Source: Clostridium sp. Ade.TY
GTDB taxonomy: Bacteria; Bacillota; Clostridia; Clostridiales; Clostridiaceae
Length of the DNA: 64,000 bases
Reading direction: 5' to 3'
Assembly (NCBI RefSeq): GCF_000498355.1
Contig: NZ_AVSV01000017.1
Coordinates: 19,158 to 83,157, forward strand
Shown here: positions 53,731 through 62,596 of the stretch, in pieces
Numbering within the stretch: position 1 is the stretch's first letter
How the letters are laid out: each line of letters opens with the position of its first letter
The notes under the pieces: generated by a model
What the model saw: the letters and a program-made list of their open reading frames with translations, nothing else
Told to the model about the DNA's origin: nothing
Database searches by the model: none
Translations under genes and position numbers: made by a program

Positions 53731-54063
53731 TTATTTTTTAAATGTTATAACATCAACATTATCTAATATTGCTATTTTTCCTGTTTTTATCATTGAAGAA
53801 GCTATTTCTATTATTTCATCTACTCTATCTTCTTTCGCAACAATTTCTATAACTATTGGTAATTTCCTTGATAATACCTCTAAAAAATCTGAATGGATTT
53901 TCTTATCTTCTCCAAAGCCTTCAATTCCTCTTATTATAGTTGCACCTGATACACCACTTTCCTTAAGTTTATCAATAATTGACGTATAAAGTGGCTCTCC
54001 CTTATATTTATCTTCTCCTTGAATAAATATTTTTATTAATTTACCAGTACTTCTCTCTTCCAT
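53731..54063 (-). CDS. DUF190 protein of the fluoride-resistance operon
   Basis: A 110-residue PII-like DUF190 protein: LIKIFIQGEDKYKGEPLYTSII, then GVSGATIIRGIEGFGEDKKIH and LPIVIEIVAKEDRVDEIIE. The fold is that of small nucleotide/ion-sensing regulators; its ligand is unknown. It starts 26 bp after crcB and shares its fluoride riboswitch, so it probably modulates fluoride export or senses its effects. Found beside crcB in many Firmicutes. Confidence 0.9.
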   Translation of the reverse strand: MEERSTGKLIKIFIQGEDKYKGEPLYTSIIDKLKESGVSGATIIRGIEGFGEDKKIHSDFLEVLSRKLPIVIEIVAKEDRVDEIIEIASSMIKTGKIAILDNVDVITFKK

Positions 54064-54089
54064 TTTAAATCTCTCCTTTTAACCAAAAA

Positions 54090-54485
54090 TTATACTAATA
54101 ATTTAGCAATAGACATTCCTATCACTACTCCAATAAAACTAAGTACAACATTTAAACCTAAATTTAATAAACCTACCATATACTCACCTGCATTTAACAT
54201 ACTAACTGTTTCATATGAAAATGTTGAAAAAGTTGTAAGTCCTCCCATCATACCTGTTGTTAAAAATAATTTAGTGTTTGGGGATATTATAGCTGTATCT
54301 AAACTAAGTCTCATAACAAATCCTATTATAATTGCCCCTAGAATATTTGCTATTAAAGTTCCATATGGAAAATCTGGTCCAAATACTTTTGCTGCATTTA
54401 TTGATATTAAATACCTAAGAGCTGCACCTATAAATCCCCCACATCCAACTATGGCTATAAGCTGGAATTTTTGCATTTTATTCAC
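54090..54485 (-). CDS. crcB: Fluoride channel CrcB/Fluc
   Basis: CrcB is a dual-topology dimeric fluoride channel that lets F- leave the cell. The 131-residue protein has four membrane helices and family motifs: VGCGGFIGAALRYLIS near residue 14, PYGTLIANILGAIIIG near 40, and TGMMGGLTTFSTFSYE near 77, which holds the Thr-Phe-Ser-Thr-Phe-Ser track. A single gene suffices for a homodimer. It is governed by the fluoride riboswitch just upstream and followed by the DUF190 gene. Confidence 0.95.
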   Translation of the reverse strand: MNKMQKFQLIAIVGCGGFIGAALRYLISINAAKVFGPDFPYGTLIANILGAIIIGFVMRLSLDTAIISPNTKLFLTTGMMGGLTTFSTFSYETVSMLNAGEYMVGLLNLGLNVVLSFIGVVIGMSIAKLLV

Positions 54486-54516
54486 CTCATTCTATATTAT
54501 GTATTTTAACCAATAA

Positions 54517-54604
54517 AAAAAGCCAATACTCCTACAGATATAAGAGTCCCTAATCTGCAGGAGTCATTAGCTTTTTAAAGCGGTTAAAGGTTAACTCCAT
54601 AACC
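54517..54604 (-). ncRNA. Fluoride riboswitch with terminator
   Basis: On the minus strand from 54604: GGTTATGGAGTTAACC, then TTTAACCGCTTTAAAAAGC, then TAATGACTCCT, which is the crcB-motif aptamer with its pseudoknot elements. The end of the aptamer (ACTCCTGCAGAT) also pairs with ATCTGTAGGAGT further down to form a terminator stem ending in TTTTTTT (to 54522). Fluoride binding should keep ACTCCT in the aptamer and allow read-through into crcB and the DUF190 gene. Confidence 0.94.
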
Positions 54605-54676
54605 TATAATTACATTTCAATATAATTCTATTATATTGTGTATCCGCCATTATTTCAATTTAAGTTTCTGTTAATA

Positions 54677-56329
54677 CTATTCTTCTCCATAGAACATTTT
54701 CATGTCATCTTCTACATTTGTTATTCCACCTATTCCAAAGTTTTCAACTAAAACTTTAGCTACATTTGGTGAAAGGAATGCAGGTAATGTTGGTCCTAAA
54801 TGAATGTTTTTAACTCCTAAGTGTAATAATGATAATAATACTATTACAGCCTTTTGTTCGTACCAAGCTATGTTGTAGCTTATTGGTAATTCATTTACAT
54901 CATCTAAGCCAAATACTTCTTTAAGTTTAAGTGCTATTACAACTAATGAGTATGAATCATTACATTGACCAGCATCTAATACTCTTGGAATTCCATTTAT
55001 ATCTCCAAGTGGTAATTTATTATATTTATATTTTGCACAACCAGCAGTTAATATTACAGCATCCTTTGGTAATTTTTCTGCAAATTCTGTATAGTAGTTT
55101 CTTGATTTTGCTCTACCATCACATCCTGCCATTACAAAGAATCTCTTTATAGCACCTGATTTTACTGCATCAACTACTTGATCAGCTAAAGCTAAAACTT
55201 GATTATGAGCAAATCCACCAACAATTTCTCCTGTTTCTATTTCTGTTGGAGCTTCACACTTTTTAGCTAATTCTATAATACTTGAGAAATCTTTATATCC
55301 ATTTTCATCAGCTTCAATGTGTGCACAACCTTCGTATCCAACTGCACCTGTTGTAAATATTCTATTTCTGTATGAATCTTGAACTGGTGTTATACAGTTA
55401 GTAGTCATAAGAATTGGACCGTTAAATGATGCGAATTCTTTATTTTGTAACCACCAAGCATTTCCATAGTTTCCTGCAAAGTTCTCATACTTTTTAAACT
55501 CTGGATAATATTGTCCTGCAAGCATTTCTCCGTGAGTATATATATCTACTCCTGTTCCTTGTGTTTGCTCAAGTAACATTTCTAAATCTTTTAAATCATG
55601 TCCTGAAATTAATATACCAGGATTCTTTCTAACTCCAATATCAACTTTAGTTATTTCAGGGTGTCCATAAGTTCCTGTATTTGCAGCATCTAATAATGCC
55701 ATTCCATCAACACCAAATTTACCAGCTTCTAAAGCTAATGCTGTTAATTCATCAGCTGTTAAGTTGTCATTTAAAGTTTGAACTAAAGCTCTTGCCATAA
55801 ATTCATGAATTTCTTCTTTATCATAGCCTAAATTCATAGCATGTTTCATATATGCTGACATACCTTTTAATCCATAAACTATAAGCTCTCTTAAGCTTCT
55901 TACATCTTCATTTTCAGTTGATAAAACACCAACCTTTGATGCCTTTTCCATCATTTCTTCTTCACTATCTGATGTCCAAGTTGCACATCCGTGGAAATCA
56001 TCTCCCATTGGATTTCCGCCTGCAGCTTGTACTTTTTCTTTTAGCTCATCTCTTAAAACTAAAGTTTCTTTAACTCTTTTTTCAATTGCTTTAAAATCAA
56101 AGTTAGCATTTGTTATTGTTATAAATAAATTTTCAACTATATATTTATTTATTTCATTACTTATAATTCCTACTTTTCTTCCTTCATGAGCTACTGTAGC
56201 TAATCCCTTTGTTACATAAACTAAAAGGTCTTGTATCTTTGCTACATCTTCAGTTTTTCCACATACCCCTCTTACTGTACATCCTTTGCATCCTGCTGTT
56301 TCTTGACATTGAAAACAAAACATTGACAT
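54677..56329 (-). CDS. hcp: Hydroxylamine reductase / hybrid cluster protein (prismane)
   Basis: Hcp holds a [4Fe-4S] cluster and a hybrid 4Fe-2O-2S cluster and acts on NO or hydroxylamine in nitrosative stress. The 550-residue protein begins [21 protein letters not shown]5, C8, C17 and C23 fit the CX2CX8CX5C spacing of the anaerobic (non-Hcr-linked) class. Hybrid-cluster ligands are seen in SGHDLKDLE near 242, TNCITP near 310, [17 protein letters not shown] (in part), and [17 protein letters not shown] precedes ATG 56329. Its promoter carries a Crp-type dyad and a Crp/Fnr gene lies 1.3 kb upstream. Confidence 0.96.
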   Translation of the reverse strand: MSMFCFQCQETAGCKGCTVRGVCGKTEDVAKIQDLLVYVTKGLATVAHEGRKVGIISNEINKYIVENLFITITNANFDFKAIEKRVKETLVLRDELKEKVQAAGGNPMGDDFHGCATWTSDSEEEMMEKASKVGVLSTENEDVRSLRELIVYGLKGMSAYMKHAMNLGYDKEEIHEFMARALVQTLNDNLTADELTALALEAGKFGVDGMALLDAANTGTYGHPEITKVDIGVRKNPGILISGHDLKDLEMLLEQTQGTGVDIYTHGEMLAGQYYPEFKKYENFAGNYGNAWWLQNKEFASFNGPILMTTNCITPVQDSYRNRIFTTGAVGYEGCAHIEADENGYKDFSSIIELAKKCEAPTEIETGEIVGGFAHNQVLALADQVVDAVKSGAIKRFFVMAGCDGRAKSRNYYTEFAEKLPKDAVILTAGCAKYKYNKLPLGDINGIPRVLDAGQCNDSYSLVVIALKLKEVFGLDDVNELPISYNIAWYEQKAVIVLLSLLHLGVKNIHLGPTLPAFLSPNVAKVLVENFGIGGITNVEDDMKMFYGEE

Positions 56330-56468
56330 ATAAATTCCTCCTATTTATCTTAATTATTTTACGTTTAAATTTAATTCTAAAAATTTATTTTTTATAGATG
56401 ATATTTACTTTTTTTATTTTTAAAATACATAAATCGTATAATTTATTTTTCTCTCTCTGACAATATCG

Positions 56469-56511
56469 AGTATACTACTCAGATTTTTTTTATTCTGTAA
56501 CATTAGTTACA
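56469..56511 (-). promoter_or_regulatory. Crp/Fnr-type dyad (HcpR-like) and -10 box of hcp
   Basis: TGTAACATTAGTTACA (56496-56511) is a 16-bp dyad with perfect 6-base arms. On the minus strand TATACT (56474-56469) is a -10 box, giving a start point near 56462; the dyad centre (56503.5) lies at -41.5. This is the class II position for Crp-family activators. In many anaerobes hcp is controlled by HcpR, a Crp/Fnr regulator often encoded nearby, as here at 57638. Confidence 0.78.
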
Positions 56512-56551
56512 ACTAAAAAAATTTTTTAATGAATATCATTCTTACTAATAT

Positions 56552-57394
56552 CTAAATAATTTCTTTTGGTGTGAAACTACAATATCCTATTTCATCACAT
56601 CTCTTTTTCATTTCATTCCAAGTTCCTTCGCTATTTATACTTTCTATAGCAGTAGGATATAATATGGTATTTTCCTTAAATATATGATCTCTTAAATTAA
56701 ATACTAAATATGATGTAAGTTCATTTAATCTTTCTTTAAAATCATCAAACCCAATATAATTTATACAATTTAAAAGTTCTTTTATAGATTTCTTCTTACC
56801 CCTTAAATCATCATGTTCCATTCTCATAATTCTAGTTGGTCCTGTTATATCTCTATCTTCTAATTCTAAAAATAAAACCTCTTCTTCTCTTTTATGATGA
56901 AGTTCTGCATCAAGTATATTATCAATTACTTCATTTAACTCACTAACTAACTGATTTAAATAATCCTTATTACTATTTTTGTTATCTAACTTTTGAACAT
57001 TACTATTTAATTCTTCTAATCTAGTTAAAAATTCTAATATTTTATCATGTTCTACAATCAATGTATTTACTACATGACCGATTTCTAATTTGCTTTTAAT
57101 CTTATCTAATTCATCTTTAAGTACTTCCATATGAATATCACAAAGATGTCTTAAATCATTTGGGTTCATTCCTTCATCAATTAAATTTTGTTCTGCAATA
57201 GATAGCTCTATTGGATCTATATTTTTTACTATATTTAGAGCTTCAGCTCTTAATTCATCTGATATATTTCCTGAATTCAATTTTTTTAAAAGTATAGTTA
57301 ATTCCTCAATTTTATTTTTGTTTATATTTAAATTATTAATAATAATCACTCCTTCAATTAAATTTTTAATCCAATCGTTAATTTCTGACTTCAT
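56552..57394 (-). CDS. DUF438 / hemerythrin-like di-iron domain protein
   Basis: A 280-residue protein. The N-terminal part (about 25-95) fits DUF438: ELTILLKKLNSGNISDELRAEA and GMNPNDLRHLCDIHMEVL. The C-terminal part (about 105-265) is a hemerythrin HHE bundle with the metal ligands in VEHDKILEFL, ELHHKREEEVLFLELE, MRMEHDDLRGKK and RDHIFKENTILYP. Such proteins bind O2 or NO through a di-iron site, and in this place it likely helps handle NO or oxygen with Hcp. The N-terminus is uncertain: ATG 57394 follows AAGGA, but the domain starts some 22 residues later. Confidence 0.88.
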   Translation of the reverse strand: MKSEINDWIKNLIEGVIIINNLNINKNKIEELTILLKKLNSGNISDELRAEALNIVKNIDPIELSIAEQNLIDEGMNPNDLRHLCDIHMEVLKDELDKIKSKLEIGHVVNTLIVEHDKILEFLTRLEELNSNVQKLDNKNSNKDYLNQLVSELNEVIDNILDAELHHKREEEVLFLELEDRDITGPTRIMRMEHDDLRGKKKSIKELLNCINYIGFDDFKERLNELTSYLVFNLRDHIFKENTILYPTAIESINSEGTWNEMKKRCDEIGYCSFTPKEII

Positions 57395-57421
57395 TTTAAT
57401 TTAATCCTTAGTCTTTTAATA

Positions 57422-57483
57422 TGATTTAAATCAAATTTTAAAAATAACGTATAGTTTACATTACAAACCATACGTTATTTTTA
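57422..57483 (-). promoter_or_regulatory. Leader hairpin and FNR-like palindrome upstream of the hemerythrin gene
   Basis: TGATTTAAATCA (57422-57433) is a perfect palindrome, and with the next base on the minus strand reads TTGAT-N4-ATCA, an FNR-like box 28 bp before the start codon. Just upstream, 57445-57483 is a long dyad with arms AATAACGTATxGTTT and a 7-base loop, with TTATTTTT on the minus side, thus a terminator-like hairpin inside the leader. It could be an attenuator, or the end of a short leftward RNA. Confidence 0.5.
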
Positions 57484-57566
57484 ATTATCAATACTATCTC
57501 TAAATATTAACTATTATCGTTGCTATAACTTTAATGGTTTAAAAGCTTTTTATGTATCAAAAAAGC

Positions 57567-57614
57567 AATATAATAATATAAATTTGATTTTAAAATTTAT
57601 ATTATTATATTGCC
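57567..57614 (-). terminator. Terminator of the Crp/Fnr gene
   Basis: GCAATATAATAATATAAATTT and its complement form a 20-bp stem with a short loop, about 25 bp after the stop; on the minus strand it is followed by a TTTTTTGAT tract. Confidence 0.8.
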
Positions 57615-57637
57615 TATAAAATCTACCCTTTAAACAG

Positions 57638-58345
57638 TTATTGAATTCCCTTTAATTTATCAATATCTTTTATTAAAATTTTTTTATTTCCTTGCAATTC
57701 AAGAATATTATCTGATTCAAACTTTGATAACTTTCTACTAATAGTTTCTCTAGTAACTCCACAATAATTTGCCATATCTTCTCTATTTAAAGGAAGTTTA
57801 ATTATAATATTATTATCAATGATTTCTCCATATTTATTTATAAACTCTAAAAGCATACTTGCTATTCTTGCTTCAACATCCTTTGTTGCAAGTACTGTTG
57901 CTAAATCCTCTGTTTCTGATAATCTTCTTGCCAAAACCTTTAAAATTTTAATTGCTATAAATGCATTTTTCTTTAATATATTCTCCAAATTTTCCTTTGA
58001 TAAACTACATATTTTAGAATTCTTAATTGCCATTGCAGTAAATCCACTTATTATATTATCAAAAAGATTAGTTTCACCAAAAAACTCTCCTTTATTTAAT
58101 ATATGTATTATTTGCTCCTTACCATCAGTTGTCATTTTAGAAAGCTTAATTTGACCTTCTCTAATTAAAAATAAATTTTCGCAAATCTCTCCTTCTATAC
58201 AAAGAACTTCTCCTTTTATATACTCTTTTTTATTTAATAATTGAACTATATTTTTTAATTCGGAATCTGATAACTCAGAAAATATAGATATATTTCTAGC
58301 ATAAATAGAGTCTACTTCCTTATTACATTTACATAAATCTTTCAT
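57638..58345 (-). CDS. Crp/Fnr-family transcriptional regulator (HcpR-like)
   Basis: A 235-residue regulator: cyclic-nucleotide-binding-like barrel (about 15-130, with CIEGEICENLFLIREGQIKLS and LNKGEFFGETNLFD), the long dimer helix (about 125-155), and a winged HTH (about 160-230) with NREDMANYCGVTRETISRKL as the recognition region. FNR-style cysteines are few (C5, C7 at the N-terminus), so the signal may be heme-bound NO as in HcpR rather than an Fe-S cluster; this is inference. It lies on the same strand upstream of the hemerythrin and hcp genes and most likely activates hcp through TGTAAC-N4-GTTACA. Confidence 0.88.
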   Translation of the reverse strand: MKDLCKCNKEVDSIYARNISIFSELSDSELKNIVQLLNKKEYIKGEVLCIEGEICENLFLIREGQIKLSKMTTDGKEQIIHILNKGEFFGETNLFDNIISGFTAMAIKNSKICSLSKENLENILKKNAFIAIKILKVLARRLSETEDLATVLATKDVEARIASMLLEFINKYGEIIDNNIIIKLPLNREDMANYCGVTRETISRKLSKFESDNILELQGNKKILIKDIDKLKGIQ

Positions 58346-58437
58346 GGCAGAATTCCTTCCTTAAATTAATATTATAATCTATTCTATTTATTTATTATAT
58401 ATTTTGAAAGTTAACCTTTTTTTATATTGAATTATAT

Positions 58438-58478
58438 ACTCACCAATTTAATTTATTAAATTGGTGAGCTTTTTTTTA
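58438..58478. terminator. Hairpin between DUF1653 and Crp/Fnr genes
   Basis: CTCACCAATTTAA / TTAAATTGGTGAG with a 4-base loop. The T-run is on the plus strand; the leftward DUF1653 gene is the likely user, with a weak tract on its own side. Confidence 0.65.
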
Positions 58479-58490
58479 AAATATTATCCA

Positions 58491-58766
58491 TTATTTGGTT
58501 AATAAATTAGCTATCTCCTTCATATCCACATCATTAACTTCTTCAAATCTATATTTTTGTTTACACTGTGGATATTTTTCTTTATCAACTTCACTTAAAA
58601 ACATATCTTTAGGTCTTACAAACAATCCAAATTCACCATATAAAGCTTTATATACAATTAATTCTTCCATAGTTTCCGAATGTTTAGCAACATCAATAAC
58701 CAAATATAATTTTCCTTTAAAATGTTTAACTAATTTCCCTTTTAAACTGCTTATATCTCTATCCAA
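58491..58766 (-). CDS. DUF1653 protein
   Basis: A 91-residue protein of the DUF1653 family: GKLVKHFKGKLYLVIDVAKHSET near the N-terminus (in part), LIVYKALYGEFGLFVRPKDMFLSEVD in the middle, and YRFEEV near the end. Function unknown; the family forms a small beta barrel. It stands alone, about 40 bp upstream of a hairpin. A normal member would have WVRP where FVRP stands here. Confidence 0.88.
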   Translation of the reverse strand: MDRDISSLKGKLVKHFKGKLYLVIDVAKHSETMEELIVYKALYGEFGLFVRPKDMFLSEVDKEKYPQCKQKYRFEEVNDVDMKEIANLLTK

Positions 58767-58896
58767 AATAATATCACTCCACTCTAAATCTAATATAGAT
58801 ACTTTTTATACTCTATATACTAACTTTAAATTCAAATATTTTTTTCTTATATCCAAACAATATTTTTAACAACTTAATTTTAAACATAAACTATTT

Positions 58897-59646
58897 TTAT
58901 CTATCAAAAATTAAAGATTTAAAAAAGGCAAAAAATTCTCTAGCATATAACGTAGGCACCAAATACCACTTAGTATTACTACTATAAAAGGTAACATTAT
59001 CATAATTATTCCTTTTTGCTAATATACTGCTTCTTAAAACATGAAAATCTGTAGTTATTACCTTTACTTTATAATTATCAATACTATTTCCTGTTATGTT
59101 TTTAATTTTTTCTTTTGAAAACTTAAAATTTTCAAAAGTATTTGTAGCCTTGTCTTCCATTATTATGTCATTTTTAATTCCATTACTAATTAAATACTTT
59201 TTCATAGCTTCAGCTTCAGTTATAGATTCCCCAGGTCCTTGTCCACCAGAAACTACTATTTTTCCATCAAAGTTTGATTTATTAACATAATCTATAGTTG
59301 CATTCAATCTATCTCTTAAAGTTGCTGTTATACTATCTCCCCTTAGTCCAGCTCCAAGAATAACTACATAATCACTATTATCAATATTTTTTTTAGGATA
59401 CATTATTATTGCTCCTTCAATCAAAATAAATACAGCCATTCCTATAAAAAATACTATCTTCATAATATTCCACAATTTATTTAGAAGAAAGTATTCCTTT
59501 ATTTTGCGTGAGCTAATATAATAGATTATTAAAATTAATCCTAATATTAGATAAAACTCACTAAATGTAGTATAACCAAATCTTATATTTACGAATGCAT
59601 AATATATTAAACATAATATCCCTAAAAGAAATATTAAAGCATTCAA
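58897..59646 (-). CDS. YdcF/SanA-like DUF218 membrane protein
   Basis: A 249-residue protein with three N-terminal membrane helices (about 3-22, 27-47, 62-82) and a DUF218 domain from about 90: DYVVILGAGLRGDSITATLRDRLN, IVVSGGQGPGESITEAEAMKKYL, MEDKATNTFENFKFSK, ITTDFHVLRSS (all in part). The charged motifs fit the YdcF/SanA/ElyC fold, linked to envelope or vancomycin sensitivity and possibly acting on a phosphorylated substrate. Role in this organism unknown. Monocistronic. Confidence 0.9.
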   Translation of the reverse strand: MNALIFLLGILCLIYYAFVNIRFGYTTFSEFYLILGLILIIYYISSRKIKEYFLLNKLWNIMKIVFFIGMAVFILIEGAIIMYPKKNIDNSDYVVILGAGLRGDSITATLRDRLNATIDYVNKSNFDGKIVVSGGQGPGESITEAEAMKKYLISNGIKNDIIMEDKATNTFENFKFSKEKIKNITGNSIDNYKVKVITTDFHVLRSSILAKRNNYDNVTFYSSNTKWYLVPTLYAREFFAFFKSLIFDR

Positions 59647-60090
59647 GACTTCACCCCCTTAGTTTAATAATATCATATTAAATTACATATTTTATAAAAT
59701 GAGGTAATTAAAAAAATTAAATAATTATAAATGTATAAACTAATATCCCTGTATATTAGTAATCTTATGATTATATAAATTTAATTTCCAACTTATTTAA
59801 ATTTATTTTAAAATACTTATGTAATAATATTTTGTTAAACTTGTATATGCTAATAAAGTTTTATATAATTTCAAAAAAATAATGTAAAAGCTTTCTATCA
59901 TTTTATATAATAATGACCTATGCTTTTACATTACTCTTCTTCTAAATATAGTTAAATTTTATATATTCTAATTTTTTAATAACTTCTCATTCATTCTCTT
60001 CCATTCATATTACTTATAAACTTTTAATTATATCTTTTATAAATAGTCTAAATTTATAATTAATATTCCTTTTAATTAACTAATTCTGTT
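59647..60090. other. Intergenic region with a dyad and the thi operon terminator
   Basis: No gene in this 440-bp stretch. 59739-59760 holds the dyad ACTAATAT-N6-ATATTAGT, about 100 bp before the YdcF-like gene start, a possible regulator site. 59880-59932 holds AATGTAAAAGC / GCTTTTACATT, which on the minus strand is followed by ATTTTTTT and ends the thi operon about 160 bp after its last stop codon. Confidence 0.55.
59876..59933 (-). terminator. Terminator of the tenA-thiZ-thiX-thiY operon
   Basis: Eleven-base arms AATGTAAAAGC / GCTTTTACATT enclose a 30-base region that can itself pair (ATCATT / AATGA). On the minus strand a TTATTTTTTTG tract follows. Confidence 0.7.
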
Positions 60091-61098
60091 TTACTCAAAA
60101 TTTATAAATACATCATTTACTGATATTTTATTCTTTATAAAATCTTTACTATAAAGCCAATCTATATTTTTTTGCCAAACTTCTTTATTTTGTGAAAGAA
60201 ACTTTGCATCCTTAGTTTGCATTTTAGGTAATAATATTTTAATACTTTGCTCTTCTACACTTTTTGTTAGTGGGAAATTATCCTTTTCTTGATTTTTTAA
60301 TAATAAATCTAATGATTCATCTGGATTATTTTTCATATCTTCAAATCCCTTTTTAGATGCACGTAAAAATTTCTTTATAAGTTCTGGATTCTCATTTATT
60401 GTTTTATTATTTGCTACAAATACTAATTCATAAGAGTTTGGAATTCCATAATCTGAAGGATAAAAATAATTTACAGGAATGCCCTTATTCTCCATTACAG
60501 GTACTTCATGATTTACCATACCACCAGTAGTTGCATTAACTTTATTAGTTACCATAGATGAAATTATATCAAATCCTACATCTACCAATTTCATTTTATC
60601 TGGATTACCTTTATCATTTTTGATCATTTCTTTAATTATTGCTTCACTTAATGGATCTCCTGAATATCCAACAGTTTTATTAACAAGATCTCTTGGTCTT
60701 GTTATATTTTGATCCTTTTTAGATATTACAACATTTAATTCTGATTGAAGTATTGCTCCAACTGATTTTACTGGAACATTCTCATTTGCTATAGCATTTA
60801 TTAATTGGTGTGGGTAATATATTCCAAAAGTAGCCTTACCTGCTCCAACTAAAGATAATGGATCTGATGCATTAGTTGGAAATTTAATATTAACCTTTAA
60901 TCCTTCTTTTTCATAATAGCCTTTTTCTATTGCATCATATATAAAACTATGTACTGCATTCGGATACCAATCTAAAACTAAATCAACCTCCTGAACATTT
61001 TTATTAGCTGTTTCATCATTCTTTTTAGTACCACAAGATACAAGAGTTAATATTAAGGATAATATAATTAATGATGACAGTAATTTAAATTTTTTCAT
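60091..61098 (-). CDS. thiY: ThiY-like substrate-binding lipoprotein for thiamin pyrimidine precursor
   Basis: A 335-residue binding lipoprotein with lipobox LTLVSCGTK (Cys 22). The mature start VDLVLDWYPNAVHSFIYDAIEKGYYEKEGL (in part) is the NMT1/THI5-like signature; relatives bind N-formyl-4-amino-5-aminomethyl-2-methylpyrimidine, a thiamin breakdown product. It is the last gene of the leftward operon with permease, ATPase and TenA behind a TPP riboswitch, which supports pyrimidine salvage. Its start codon overlaps the permease stop. Confidence 0.9.
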   Translation of the reverse strand: MKKFKLLSSLIILSLILTLVSCGTKKNDETANKNVQEVDLVLDWYPNAVHSFIYDAIEKGYYEKEGLKVNIKFPTNASDPLSLVGAGKATFGIYYPHQLINAIANENVPVKSVGAILQSELNVVISKKDQNITRPRDLVNKTVGYSGDPLSEAIIKEMIKNDKGNPDKMKLVDVGFDIISSMVTNKVNATTGGMVNHEVPVMENKGIPVNYFYPSDYGIPNSYELVFVANNKTINENPELIKKFLRASKKGFEDMKNNPDESLDLLLKNQEKDNFPLTKSVEEQSIKILLPKMQTKDAKFLSQNKEVWQKNIDWLYSKDFIKNKISVNDVFINFE

Positions 61099-61841
61099 TA
61101 TAATTCACTCCTCCATTTTATAAACTTTTTTTCTAATATGTTTACTATTGTTACTAAAATAATTGCTAATAATGAAAGTATTAAAATAGGTGCAAAAACT
61201 CCAGCACCATTTAATTGCGTCATCATTCTTTTACTAAAGTATCCAAGTCCAGCTTGTGCACCTAGCCATTCACCAATAGCTGCACCAATTAAACTAATAG
61301 GTACTGCCATTTTTAAGGCTGAAAAAAAATAAGGTAATGATGATGGTATTTTTAATTTTATAAATATATCTTTTTTAGAAGCTCCATATGTAAATAAAAG
61401 CTCTTCCATTTCTCTTTTAGTTGACTTGAATCCATCATATACATTTACTGTAATTGGGAAAAAAGTCATTAATACTGTAACTACTACTTTACTTGAAATA
61501 CCATAGCCAAACCATAATATAAATAATGGTGCTAGTGCTGTAATTGGTATAGTTTGTGTAATTACAACTAATGGGTATAACGCTCTTTCTACAGTTTCAT
61601 TTAAATTCATAATTATTGCTAAAGACACTCCTAAAAATATAGAAATAACTATACCTAACACTGCAACTTCTAATGTTGCCTTCAAATGAACTGTAAATAA
61701 AACATCTCTAAGTTTCCAAGTTTCCTCAAGCACTTTAGATGGAGATGGCAGTATGTACATAGCATTAATATATCTTGCAACTACCTCCCATATAAATAAG
61801 AATAACGTTAATATTATTATTGATGGCATATACTTTTTCAT
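61098..61841 (-). CDS. thiX: ThiX-like ABC permease
   Basis: A 247-residue permease with six helices and the EAA loop MEELLFTYGASKKDIFIKLKIPSSLPYFFSAL near residue 145 (in part). It belongs to the NitT/TauT/ThiX group. It overlaps both neighbours by a few bases (TAATG-type junction with thiZ; thiY start at its stop), so the ABC subunits are translated in a coupled way. Confidence 0.92.
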   Translation of the reverse strand: MKKYMPSIIILTLFLFIWEVVARYINAMYILPSPSKVLEETWKLRDVLFTVHLKATLEVAVLGIVISIFLGVSLAIIMNLNETVERALYPLVVITQTIPITALAPLFILWFGYGISSKVVVTVLMTFFPITVNVYDGFKSTKREMEELLFTYGASKKDIFIKLKIPSSLPYFFSALKMAVPISLIGAAIGEWLGAQAGLGYFSKRMMTQLNGAGVFAPILILSLLAIILVTIVNILEKKFIKWRSEL

Positions 61842-62590
61842 AAATTCACCTTCTGCCTTAATTCTTCTATAAGATTATCTTTTAACAATAATAACTCTTC
61901 TACCTCTAACATTTTCCTACTTCTTGGATATTGAAGATTAATATCTATCTTTTTTAAACTTGTTATTGGATTATTATTTACAACAAATATTTTATTTGAT
62001 AAAAACATAGCTTCTTCTACATCATGAGTTATAAATAAAATAGTTTTTTTATATTTTTTCCACTGATCTAATATCCATTCTTGCAGAGAAAGTCTTGTTA
62101 TTGCATCTAATGCACTAAATGGTTCATCTAAAAGTAATATTTCTGAACCAGTCAACAATGTCCTTATAAATGAAATTCTTTGCTTCATTCCACCTGATAA
62201 GTCCTTTGGATATTTATCTTTATAACCATAAAGGTTAAATTTACTTAATAGTTCTTCCCCACGTCTTTTAGCCTCAGTTTTAGAAATCCCTTGTATTTCT
62301 AATGGAAGACAAGTATTTTCTGAAATTGTCCTCCAAGGTAAAAGTAAATCTTTTTGCGGCATATATCCTATTGGAGATTTTAAATCTTTTATATTTTCAC
62401 CTTTAATATAAATATTTCCTTTTGTAGGTTTTTCTAATGCTGCAATTAATCTAAAAATTGTACTTTTCCCACAACCACTAGTTCCTATAATACTTACAAA
62501 ATCCCCTTTATCTATATTAAAAGTCAAATTTTCAATTATATTCTCCTTACTATTTGAATACTTAAAAGTAACTTCATTAAATTCTAACAT
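61838..62590 (-). CDS. thiZ: ThiZ-like ABC ATPase
   Basis: A 250-residue ATPase of the NitT/TauT group: Walker A IGTSGCGKST near residue 36, signature LSGGMKQR near 127, Walker B ILLLDEPFSALD near 148 and switch FITHDVEEA near 182. No extra C-terminal domain. It is between tenA (6 bp) and thiX (overlap of 4 bp) and energises uptake of the thiamin pyrimidine precursor. Confidence 0.93.
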   Translation of the reverse strand: MLEFNEVTFKYSNSKENIIENLTFNIDKGDFVSIIGTSGCGKSTIFRLIAALEKPTKGNIYIKGENIKDLKSPIGYMPQKDLLLPWRTISENTCLPLEIQGISKTEAKRRGEELLSKFNLYGYKDKYPKDLSGGMKQRISFIRTLLTGSEILLLDEPFSALDAITRLSLQEWILDQWKKYKKTILFITHDVEEAMFLSNKIFVVNNNPITSLKKIDINLQYPRSRKMLEVEELLLLKDNLIEELRQKVNL

Positions 62591-62596
62591 AGTAAA

